Assembly: GCF_002029235.1 (NCBI RefSeq)
Contig: NZ_MZGV01000035.1
Span: forward strand, 1 to 43,410
Source: Clostridium oryzae
GTDB lineage: Bacteria > Bacillota > Clostridia > Clostridiales > Clostridiaceae
Reading direction: 5' to 3'
Length of the DNA: 43,410 nt
In this document: piece by piece, positions 18,328-25,085 of the stretch
Layout: each line of letters begins with the position of its first letter
Numbering within the stretch: the stretch's first letter is position 1
The notes under the pieces: model-generated
Database searches by the model: none
What the model saw: the letters and a program-made list of their open reading frames with translations, nothing else
Told to the model about the DNA's origin: nothing
Translations under genes and position numbers: made by a program

Positions 18328-18493
18328 ATATATGGATGATTGACTTCACATAGTAAGGACAACCAACTTAATGTAAACCCACAAAGCATAAAGATATAAT
18401 AGTAAAATTAAGATATATGAGGGGTATATAGTTGTTGGCTGTTTGTGTACGAATTATATAATTATTGATAAACAATTTATACTAATAATTTTT

Positions 18494-18526
18494 GAATGCT
18501 GGAACTTATTAAGCATTCGTTTTTCG
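18494..18526 (+). terminator. Terminator-like hairpin inside the leader of the alarmone synthetase gene
   Basis: GAATGCT (18494-18500) pairs with AGCATTC (18512-18518), followed by GTTTTTCG. It lies between the promoter and the coding region. The flanks carry a 10-nt inverted repeat, ATTGATAAAC (18464-18473) and GTTTATCAAT (18557-18566). This suggests premature termination or attenuation; the trigger is unknown. Confidence 0.5.
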
Positions 18527-18591
18527 ATGTGTGAAATTATTCTTATATGTAGTTTCGTTTATCAATAAACAAACTTAAAAGGGATGGTAGT

Positions 18592-19383
18592 ATGGCTATA
18601 AAAGAATGGAAAACATTTTTGACTCCTTACGATCAAGCAGTTGAAGAGTTAAAGTGCAAATTTAAAGGTATAAGGAAAGAATATAGAAGAAAAAATGAAT
18701 ACTCTCCAATAGAATTTGTTACTGGAAGAGTTAAAGAAGTTGCCTCAATATTAGAAAAAGCGAAAAAACTTGATATTCCTATGGATAGCATTCAGGATAT
18801 GGAAGATATTACAGGGATAAGAATAATGTGTCAGTTTGTAGATGATATAAAAAAAGTCGCTGAAATTATAAAAAAACGAGATGATATGGAAGTCCTTTAT
18901 GAAAAAAATTATGTCACTAATGTTAAGCCAAGTGGGTACAGAAGTTATCATATGATAATAAGATATACTGTAAATATGGCTGAAGGTCCTCAACAAATTT
19001 TGGCTGAAGTACAAATAAGAACACTTTCTATGAATTTTTGGGCAACAATTGAACATTCATTAAATTATAAATATAAACATAATATTCCTGAAAATATTAA
19101 ATTCAAACTGAAATCAGCAGCAGATGCAGCTTTTCAATTAGATGAACAGATGCTTGAGATAAAAGATGAGATAAAAGATGCACAGAAATTATTTGAAGTA
19201 AAATCCGATATGGTTTCTAAAATTATGAGTAACATATTGATATTATCTTCTTTAGGCAGAATAGTAGAATCCACTAATTTTCAGAGTTCGTTGAATAGAC
19301 TTATTGAAGAAGGAGAGGTTTCAGAACTAAGCAATTTAATGGAGATGAGTTTTGAAGCAGTAGAGAAATATTCTAATAAATGA
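18592..19383 (+). CDS. Small alarmone synthetase, RelA/SpoT-type GTP pyrophosphokinase
   Basis: A 263-residue single-domain synthetase. The RelA_SpoT domain (about 35-155) contains the family's RVKEVASILEKAKK, DITGIRIMCQFVDDI, KPSGYRSYHMIIRY and EVQIRTLSMNFWATIEHSL. No HD hydrolase, TGS or ACT domain is present, so it should only make (p)ppGpp from GTP/GDP and ATP. It resembles the YjbM/RelQ (SAS1) class, though longer through a C-terminal helical extension. ATG behind AAAGGGATGG. Confidence 0.9.
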   Translation: MAIKEWKTFLTPYDQAVEELKCKFKGIRKEYRRKNEYSPIEFVTGRVKEVASILEKAKKLDIPMDSIQDMEDITGIRIMCQFVDDIKKVAEIIKKRDDMEVLYEKNYVTNVKPSGYRSYHMIIRYTVNMAEGPQQILAEVQIRTLSMNFWATIEHSLNYKYKHNIPENIKFKLKSAADAAFQLDEQMLEIKDEIKDAQKLFEVKSDMVSKIMSNILILSSLGRIVESTNFQSSLNRLIEEGEVSELSNLMEMSFEAVEKYSNK

Positions 19384-19388
19384 TAAAA

Positions 19389-19438
19389 AGGCGTGTACTC
19401 GTAGGCGGTATTTTTTAACTGCCTACGAGTACACGCCT
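19389..19438. terminator. Very stable convergent terminator hairpin
   Basis: An 18-bp perfect stem (19389-19406 with 19421-19438), extendable to about 21 bp with one G-U pair. On the minus strand it is followed by TTTTTATC, making it an intrinsic terminator for the HesB-like gene. The plus-strand T-run is poor. Confidence 0.85.
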
Positions 19439-19461
19439 CTTAACTATAATTGATTAACTGA

Positions 19462-19788
19462 TTAATGGCAGCCACCACAAGTACCGCAGTTTCCGCCTTC
19501 ATCAATTACAGGCCTCAAAGATAATCCACGTCCGTCATTTTCTTCCGAAGATTTCATTATAAATCCGCCGAATTCCGTAAGCAGATCGGGTGCAATGATA
19601 AAATTGATGTCATTTACTTGTTCAACCACATCATCTGATTTAGCCGAATCTACAAAAATATTAAAAACAGCACCTGCACAGTTTGTGCCAGCATAATTTA
19701 TTCTTATGTTATAGTCTGTCACATTATTGGCATCTAAAAAAGCTTTAAACTCTGCATAGGCTTCATTACTTACAAATATATTTGACAA
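19462..19788 (-). CDS. HesB/IscA-related protein of the HesB-like (seleno)protein type
   Basis: A 108-residue A-type-carrier-like protein. It has the HesB fold pattern, with Cys in NYAGTNCAGAVF (the position of the first conserved HesB Cys), and ends in a CGTCGGCH tail. Related proteins in Clostridia form a HesB-like selenoprotein family in which one C-terminal Cys can be selenocysteine; here all positions read as Cys. A role in Fe-S handling or metal binding is inferred. The start is TTG 19788 because AAGGAGTGA immediately precedes it; the upstream in-frame ATG (19818) has none. Confidence 0.75.
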   Translation of the reverse strand: MSNIFVSNEAYAEFKAFLDANNVTDYNIRINYAGTNCAGAVFNIFVDSAKSDDVVEQVNDINFIIAPDLLTEFGGFIMKSSEENDGRGLSLRPVIDEGGNCGTCGGCH

Positions 19789-19910
19789 AAAATCACTCCT
19801 TATATATTTCAATATCAAAAAATGTTGGTAATATATTTATATACTTTTTTTATAGTAAATGCAATATAATTTTATGGTAATAACGGGATAACATGCATAG
19901 GAGCTTTGCT

Positions 19911-19943
19911 TTGTAAGAAAGTTGTAATAAAATTGTAATAAAG
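19911..19943 (+). promoter_or_regulatory. Three phased 11-nt direct repeats, Pho-box-like
   Basis: TTGTAAGAAAG, TTGTAATAAAA and TTGTAATAAAG follow each other without a gap. A fourth TTGTAATAAAG lies at 19999-20009. The 11-nt period and TTGTAAT core match the architecture of PhoB/PhoP operators (E. coli CTGTCAT repeats). A possible -10, TATATT, lies at 19961-19966. It would act on uppP. Confidence 0.5.
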
Positions 19944-19990
19944 TAATTATTGCTAATGTTTATATTTCAAAATATAATAATAAAGTAATA

Positions 19991-20106
19991 TATATAAGTT
20001 GTAATAAAGTTCTTACATCATGGCTTCTAAAATATCACTGCTGAATCGGTTCGACCCTAGGATCTTTTAGAAGTCAGAATGTATTAGAACTTTCACAACT
20101 TATATA
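19991..20106 (+). ncRNA. Long imperfect hairpin in the uppP leader
   Basis: Four collinear paired blocks: TATATAAGTTGT/ACAACTTATATA (19991-20002 with 20095-20106), AAAGTTCT/AGAACTTT (20006-20013 with 20086-20093), TACAT/ATGTA (20014-20018 with 20079-20083), and CTTCTAAAA/TTTTAGAAG (20024-20032 with 20065-20073). The apex holds GGTTCGACC, like a tRNA T-arm. It may be a cis-regulatory RNA, an sRNA or a small palindromic repeat. Confidence 0.5.
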
Positions 20107-20195
20107 AGTATGTTGTGAAGCAAATGAGCGTTTGATAATAAGTATATAAATCACTCATTTAATTCGTGATGTAAAAATATAAAGGATGGTGGATA

Positions 20196-21044
20196 ATGGA
20201 CATTTTAACGTTAGCTATTAAATCTGTTATACTAGGAATTGTGGAGGGAATAACAGAGTTTTTGCCAGTATCATCTACTGGACATCTTGTTATCTTTGAA
20301 AACTTGCTGCATTTTAAATCTGTTAGCAAAAACTATGTTGAAATGTATACATATGTTATTCAATTGGGTGCTATTTTGGCAGTAATAGTATTATATTGGA
20401 ATAAAATAAAGGATACCTTGATAAATTTGTTTCCTTCAAAGAAAGTAAGTTATGGAGAATCCGGATTGAGATTCTGGCTTGTTATTGTATTAGCCTGTAT
20501 CCCAGGAGCACTTATTGAGATTCCGTTTGGTGACTTAGCGGACAAATATCTATTTAATTATATATCTGTGGCTATCATGTTATTTATTGGTGCTATATGG
20601 ATGTTATATGCTGAAAATAGATATAGAAATAATAATAAAACTAGTAATATTAATGTAACTGCAAAACAAGCAGTAATCGTAGGTATATTTCAATGCCTTT
20701 CTATTATGCCGGGAATGTCAAGGTCTGCATCTACCATTATAGGAGGATGGGTTTCTGGACTTTCAACCGTAGCGGCAGCAGAATTCTCTTTCTTTTTAGC
20801 AATACCAGTTATGTTAGGAATGAGTTTACTGAAAATATTGAAAATAGGTGGCCTTATGAGCCTGACAACGGCAGAGATAATATCATTGACTGTTGGATTT
20901 GTTGTATCATTTATAGTTGCATTAATGGTGATTGACAAATTCATTTCTTATTTAAAGAAAAAACCTATGAAAGTATTTGCTTTTTATAGAATCATATTTG
21001 CTGTAGTAGTACTTGCTACAGGATTTCTAGGTATATTTAAATAA
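20196..21044 (+). CDS. uppP: Undecaprenyl-diphosphatase (BacA family)
   Basis: A 282-residue polytopic membrane protein that dephosphorylates undecaprenyl diphosphate to recycle the cell-wall lipid carrier, releasing phosphate; overproduction gives bacitracin resistance. Both BacA signatures are present: GIVEGITEFLPVSSTGH (14-30) and PGMSRSASTIIGG (about 170-183). About eight hydrophobic helices. ATG behind AAAGGATGGTGG. The leader carries Pho-box-like repeats and a long hairpin. Confidence 0.96.
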   Translation: MDILTLAIKSVILGIVEGITEFLPVSSTGHLVIFENLLHFKSVSKNYVEMYTYVIQLGAILAVIVLYWNKIKDTLINLFPSKKVSYGESGLRFWLVIVLACIPGALIEIPFGDLADKYLFNYISVAIMLFIGAIWMLYAENRYRNNNKTSNINVTAKQAVIVGIFQCLSIMPGMSRSASTIIGGWVSGLSTVAAAEFSFFLAIPVMLGMSLLKILKIGGLMSLTTAEIISLTVGFVVSFIVALMVIDKFISYLKKKPMKVFAFYRIIFAVVVLATGFLGIFK

Positions 21045-21086
21045 GTTGTGATCATTTGCTGATAACCTAATCCCAGACAATAAAAA

Positions 21087-21115
21087 AGACTTGAGAAAAT
21101 CTCAAGTCTTTTTCT
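21087..21115 (-). terminator. Terminator of tRNA-Gln copy 1
   Basis: On the minus strand AAGACTTGAG, loop ATTTT, CTCAAGTCTT, then T's. An A-run on the plus-strand left side makes it usable for uppP on the plus strand too. Confidence 0.85.
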
Positions 21116-21118
21116 TAG

Positions 21119-21191
21119 CTGCCCAAGCTGGATTCGAACCAACACAGTGCCTGCTCCAGAGGCAGGTGCCTTACCATTTGGCTATTGGGCA
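21119..21191 (-). tRNA. tRNA-Gln (anticodon CTG), copy 1
   Basis: A 73-nt cloverleaf on the minus strand. The acceptor is TGCCCAA/TTGGGCA with discriminator G. The anticodon arm is CCTGC-CTCTGGA-GCAGG, with CTG at positions 34-36. The T-arm contains GGTTCGAATCC. CCA is not encoded. Read codon CAG. Identical to the copy at 21377-21449. Confidence 0.93.
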
Positions 21192-21206
21192 TTGCCGACA
21201 AAAAAT

Positions 21207-21234
21207 ATTATATCATGTTTAAAGATTATGTCAA
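21207..21234 (-). promoter_or_regulatory. Promoter of tRNA-Gln copy 1
   Basis: Minus-strand TTGACA (21234-21229), 16-nt spacer, TATAAT (21212-21207), a consensus sigma-A promoter 16 nt before the tRNA 5' end. Confidence 0.85.
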
Positions 21235-21344
21235 CCTTATTTACTTAATAAATTAATATATTTATACTAAAAAGAAGAATATGGCTAAAAATGTACACAT
21301 AAGGAAGGGTTTTTAAATATCAATAAATTCCTTAAAACTTAAAA

Positions 21345-21372
21345 AAGACTTGAGAAAATCTCAAGTCTTTTC
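21345..21372 (-). terminator. Terminator of tRNA-Gln copy 2
   Basis: Same AAGACTTGAG/CTCAAGTCTT hairpin and T-run as copy 1, so the terminator was part of the duplicated unit. Confidence 0.85.
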
Positions 21373-21376
21373 TTAG

Positions 21377-21449
21377 CTGCCCAAGCTGGATTCGAACCAA
21401 CACAGTGCCTGCTCCAGAGGCAGGTGCCTTACCATTTGGCTATTGGGCA
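21377..21449 (-). tRNA. tRNA-Gln (anticodon CTG), copy 2
   Basis: 73 nt, identical to copy 1 over the whole tRNA. Same anticodon loop CTCTGGA, discriminator G and no encoded CCA. It has its own promoter and terminator, so the two genes are independent units created by a tandem duplication of about 155 nt (21082-21236 and 21340-21493). Confidence 0.93.
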
Positions 21450-21464
21450 TCGCTGACAGAAACT

Positions 21465-21492
21465 ATTATACCATGTTTAAAGTTTGTGTCAA
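21465..21492 (-). promoter_or_regulatory. Promoter of tRNA-Gln copy 2
   Basis: Minus-strand TTGACA (21492-21487), 16-nt spacer, TATAAT (21470-21465). Same geometry as the promoter of copy 1. Confidence 0.85.
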
Positions 21493-21500
21493 CATTTTTT

Positions 21501-22058
21501 TTATTTTTTTTCCTTTTCAGGTAGTATTCCTCTTTCTTCTAGTATCTCATAAATTGTTTTTGATGTTGTATCTTTGAGTGTATATCCTAGCAGTTCAACT
21601 ATTTCTATTAGCTCATTCTCGAAAGCAGTTTCTATTTCGATGTAAGGGAAAGGGCAGAAATTCTTGTCATTAATATCAATTTCAATCAATGAATTCTTAT
21701 ATTTATAACTTTCTCTATATTTTTTTATACATTCTACTTCTATAAGACCTAGACTTAAGAATATTTTTTCACCAGCAGCACCTGATTCTATTATGGTTTC
21801 ATTTTCTTCCATGACTTTATATTTTTCTTGACTTAACATCTTTTTTGTAGTCATATAATATACAATTTTATTATTTAGAAGATCATTTACAGTTCTGATT
21901 CTTCCATAACCTTTTTTATTTAACAATACTCTATCGGGAAAATCAAAAATTTTATTTATCTGCTGTTCGCTTTTTACCTTTACAGCGTTTAGTGCGATAA
22001 GCTTGTTCCTTATAGAATCAACATCTATATCCAATATTCTAGTTTCAATTTCTTCCAT
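21501..22058 (-). CDS. CYTH domain protein
   Basis: A 185-residue protein of the CYTH (CyaB/thiamine triphosphatase) triphosphate tunnel fold. The N-terminal EIETRILDID supplies the ExExK/R-type signature, followed by YGRIRTVND and IEIDINDKNFCPFPYIEIET, the alternating acidic/basic strands of the tunnel. Likely acts on a triphosphate substrate (polyphosphate, ThTP or ATP), which the sequence does not settle. ATG 22058 is preferred to upstream ATG 22100 because CGGGGGT lies ahead and the domain begins directly. Confidence 0.85.
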   Translation of the reverse strand: MEEIETRILDIDVDSIRNKLIALNAVKVKSEQQINKIFDFPDRVLLNKKGYGRIRTVNDLLNNKIVYYMTTKKMLSQEKYKVMEENETIIESGAAGEKIFLSLGLIEVECIKKYRESYKYKNSLIEIDINDKNFCPFPYIEIETAFENELIEIVELLGYTLKDTTSKTIYEILEERGILPEKEKK

Positions 22059-22187
22059 AGCAGTATTAACCCCCGTTACTTTATATTTTGACGAACGCAA
22101 TATTAGTTTGATATAATATATAGGAAATAAACATAATTATACTACATAAATAAATTGTTTCAACTGTTTGCAAATACATTGTGAACT

Positions 22188-22218
22188 AAATGAGTATTTT
22201 TATTTAAAGCACTCATTT
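22188..22218 (+). repeat. Short hairpin, second copy of the one before uppP
   Basis: AAATGAG (22188-22194) pairs with CTCATTT (22212-22218). The same arms plus surrounding matches (ACTCATTTAATT) occur at 20122-20160 upstream of uppP. Confidence 0.55.
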
Positions 22219-22279
22219 AATTTATAATATATTTAATTATAGCTATAATATATTTTAACTGAAAGGTAAGGTGATTTTT

Positions 22280-22780
22280 TTGGATAATTTTTATGAACAA
22301 CTGGTTCGTACTAAGAAAACGGGTTTATATCAGTTTGTTAATGGAGCAACCTATGTGGTAGGAGTTTTTGGTTTATTAATGTTTGGAGCTGCTCAACTTA
22401 TTCCGGCTGTTTTATTCGTAGCTATTGCTGTTGGACTTTTCTTTTTAAAGAGAAATTTTTACGTTGAGTATGAATACGATTTTACAAACGGAGAAATAGA
22501 TTTTGATAAAATTGTTGAAATGAGGAGTAGAAAGAGAGTACTTACAATAGATGTAAAGCATATTGAATTATTAGCACCTAGTGATAGTGATGCTGTAAAA
22601 GATTTTTCTGGAAAACCTGAAAAAGTTCTTAAATTGTATCCTTCAACATCTGAAGCAAAGCAATATACAGCAATCGTGACTGGAGGAACAGAAAGAACTC
22701 AGATTATATTTGTTCCAGATGAAAAGTTTATTGAGCTGTGCTATAAATACAACCCGAGAGCAGTAAAAAAATTTTTATAA
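22280..22780 (+). CDS. Small membrane protein, DUF6106-like
   Basis: A 166-residue protein beginning MDNFYEQLV, with two adjacent hydrophobic helices (about 18-55) followed by a soluble beta-rich domain containing YDFTNGEIDFDKI. It resembles an uncharacterised clostridial family (my recall points to DUF6106). TTG 22280 is preferred: AAGGTGA sits about seven nt before it, while the in-frame GTG at 22271 overlaps that site. Monocistronic. Confidence 0.65.
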   Translation: MDNFYEQLVRTKKTGLYQFVNGATYVVGVFGLLMFGAAQLIPAVLFVAIAVGLFFLKRNFYVEYEYDFTNGEIDFDKIVEMRSRKRVLTIDVKHIELLAPSDSDAVKDFSGKPEKVLKLYPSTSEAKQYTAIVTGGTERTQIIFVPDEKFIELCYKYNPRAVKKFL

Positions 22781-22988
22781 TTTAACGGCTAAGAAGAGGT
22801 TATAGCTTAAGTATTAGTACATATTAAAGATTTTACAAATTATATAACTAATTATATAGAAGATTGAAATATTTTTGAAGCTGCATGGCAGCTTCATTCT
22901 TTTTATGTTTCTAGTATGATATAATTCTAATGTAATGGTTTTAATTCTTAATTATACCAAACTTTGAATGGTGGATAGAGGTGTATTT

Positions 22989-23951
22989 ATGTCAATGGAA
23001 AAAATCAAGGCTTTATCAGAAAAAGTAAGAGATAACGTATCTAAAATAATAATAGGAAAAGAAGGAATTATAGATATTATTATGACTAGTATTATTGCCG
23101 GAGGTCATGTACTTTTAGAGGATGTTCCAGGTACGGGAAAGACTATGATGGCTAAATCATTTGCTAAGTCTATCGGAGGAGATTTTAAGAGAATACAGTT
23201 TACTCCGGATCTCTTGCCAAGTGATTTAACTGGAATTAATTATTATAACCAGAAGCTCGGTGAGTTTGTAGTTAGAAGGGGACCGATTTTTACTAACATA
23301 CTTCTGGCAGATGAAATTAATAGAGCGACTCCAAGAACACAATCTGCTTTATTGGAGTGTATGGAAGAAAAGCAGATAAGCATAGATGGTACTACATATG
23401 AATTAAACAAGCCTTTTATAGTAATAGCTACTGAAAATCCTGTGGAAACACAAGGCACTTTTATGCTGCCAGAAGCTCAGTTAGACAGGTTCTTTGTAAA
23501 GCTTAGCATGGGATATCCATCTGTTTCAGAAGGAAAAGAAATTTTTAAAAGATTTATTCTAGATAATCCGATAGAAAAAATATTTGAAGTATGTACAAAA
23601 GATGAAATAATTGAAGCGTCTAAAGAATTTAAAAAAGTTCATGTAAGTGATGAAATAATGGAGTATATGCTTAAGATAGTAGAAGCTACACACAGTAGAG
23701 AAGAACTTGTTTTAGGGGTTAGCCCAAGAGGAAGTTTAGCTCTCCTTAAAGCATGTCAAAGCTATGCTGCGATAAATGGAAGGGATTATGTTACTCCTGA
23801 AGATGTAAAATATATGAGTCCTTTTGTACTAAGCCATAGAATTATTGTAAAGGACTCAATGAGAGTTAAGAGACTATCTTCAGAGGACATAATGAAAAAC
23901 ATAATCGAATCAGTTAATGTACCTGTTGAAAATTGGAATAAAAATAATTGA
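22989..23951 (+). CDS. MoxR-type AAA+ ATPase
   Basis: A 320-residue cytoplasmic ATPase. Walker A is EDVPGTGKTM and Walker B LLADEINRATPRTQSALLE, followed by the MoxR-specific ENPVETQGTFMLPEAQLDRF sensor region and a helical lid with SPRGSLALLKACQ. MoxR proteins chaperone or mature partners, usually encoded next to DUF58 proteins as here. ATG 22989 is preferred (GAGGTG upstream). First of three overlapping or adjacent genes. Confidence 0.9.
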   Translation: MSMEKIKALSEKVRDNVSKIIIGKEGIIDIIMTSIIAGGHVLLEDVPGTGKTMMAKSFAKSIGGDFKRIQFTPDLLPSDLTGINYYNQKLGEFVVRRGPIFTNILLADEINRATPRTQSALLECMEEKQISIDGTTYELNKPFIVIATENPVETQGTFMLPEAQLDRFFVKLSMGYPSVSEGKEIFKRFILDNPIEKIFEVCTKDEIIEASKEFKKVHVSDEIMEYMLKIVEATHSREELVLGVSPRGSLALLKACQSYAAINGRDYVTPEDVKYMSPFVLSHRIIVKDSMRVKRLSSEDIMKNIIESVNVPVENWNKNN

Positions 23952-23969
23952 TATATCTAGGTGAATGTT

Positions 23970-25085
23970 ATGAGAATTATTTTAATTTTTTTAATGGCTT
24001 TAGCTATATATGTGTTTCAAGAAAGAGTATATCTAAAAAGATGCTTTCAGAAACTTTATACAACAATGAAATTTAATAAACAAAGTGTATTTGAAGGTGA
24101 AGAACTTGAATTAAGTGTTGAAATAACTAATAGAAAGTTTACTCCTCTTTGGTGGCTTTGCTTGAAATTTTATATATCTAGGTATATACATTTTTTGGAA
24201 GATGGAGATAATGCAGGTTCTCAGGACAATTTCAGAAAGGATCTATTCTTCATTATGTCTTTTGAAAAGGTTACGAGAAAATATAAAGTTGTAGCTGCAA
24301 AACGTGGATTTTATGAGATAAAAGACTTTGAACTCAGTAGTGGAGACTTTTTTTCAAAATATAGAATAATGACTAGTGAAGACTGCAATATAAGTTTATA
24401 TGTATACCCTAAGCTTATAAATATAGATATTATAAATATAGTATTCAATAAACTCAATGGTGAGGTAGTAAGTAAAAGACACTATATCGAGGATCCTTTT
24501 TATTTGAGGGGAATAAGAGATTATTATATGTTTGACAGCATGAAAAAAATTAATTGGAATGCTACGGCTAGGACAGGACAGTTGAAAGTAAACGAATTTG
24601 ATTATACTAGCAGTGGAAGACTGAAGATAATCTTAGATATGGAGAAGTATAATGTATGGGATTCCTCACAGATAATAGAAGATAGTATAAGATTAGCTGC
24701 TTCCTTTAGTTCAAAATATATAGAAGAAGGTATGAACGTAGAATTTGTTACTAATGGTCAGGATATTTTAAGTAAAGAGTATGCAAACATAGATAGCGGT
24801 AATAATATAAATCATCTTTTTAATATCTATGAAGCTTTAGCTAGAATTGATGAAAATGCATGCTGCAAAGATATAAATGAGATTTTTGAGCATGAGTTTA
24901 TTAACAGTAATAAAGATAAGGTATATATATTTATTTCACATTATTACTCTAAAGACTTAAAGGCTGTGGTTGAAATGTACAGAAATATAGGATTTGATAT
25001 TAAGTGGGTGTTTGTGAAACTCAAGAGTGATGTTATCGAACTAGATGAGCACAATGATTTTCACATATGGGAGGCTGTGGCATGA
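23970..25085 (+). CDS. DUF58 domain protein
   Basis: A 371-residue protein with one N-terminal membrane helix, a beta-rich region, and the DUF58 core with DPFYLRGIRDYYMFDSMKKI and INWNATARTGQLKVNEFDY, followed by a VWA-like fold (ILDMEKYN). Typical MoxR partner. Its stop overlaps the next start by four nt (ATGA), implying translational coupling. Start ATG 23970 behind CTAGGTGA. Confidence 0.88.
   Translation: MRIILIFLMALAIYVFQERVYLKRCFQKLYTTMKFNKQSVFEGEELELSVEITNRKFTPLWWLCLKFYISRYIHFLEDGDNAGSQDNFRKDLFFIMSFEKVTRKYKVVAAKRGFYEIKDFELSSGDFFSKYRIMTSEDCNISLYVYPKLINIDIINIVFNKLNGEVVSKRHYIEDPFYLRGIRDYYMFDSMKKINWNATARTGQLKVNEFDYTSSGRLKIILDMEKYNVWDSSQIIEDSIRLAASFSSKYIEEGMNVEFVTNGQDILSKEYANIDSGNNINHLFNIYEALARIDENACCKDINEIFEHEFINSNKDKVYIFISHYYSKDLKAVVEMYRNIGFDIKWVFVKLKSDVIELDEHNDFHIWEAVA

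Larger units (their letters stand above)
17898..18591. other. 694-base gap with a promoter and structured leader
   Basis: No gene is supportable. The first 400 bases are AT-rich without clear structure. A promoter at 18299-18327 is followed by a leader that ends in a hairpin at 18494-18526 ahead of the alarmone synthetase gene. Confidence 0.6.
19819..20195. other. Regulatory gap upstream of uppP
   Basis: This 377-base gap contains the three 11-nt direct repeats (19911-19943), a large imperfect hairpin (19991-20106) and a smaller hairpin AAATGAG/CTCATTT (20122-20160). No ORF is convincing. Confidence 0.7.

Noticed and set aside
20040..20065. A tRNA gene at the GGTTCGACC sequence
   Set aside because: Only a T-arm-like apex is present; no acceptor, D-arm or anticodon arm can be drawn.
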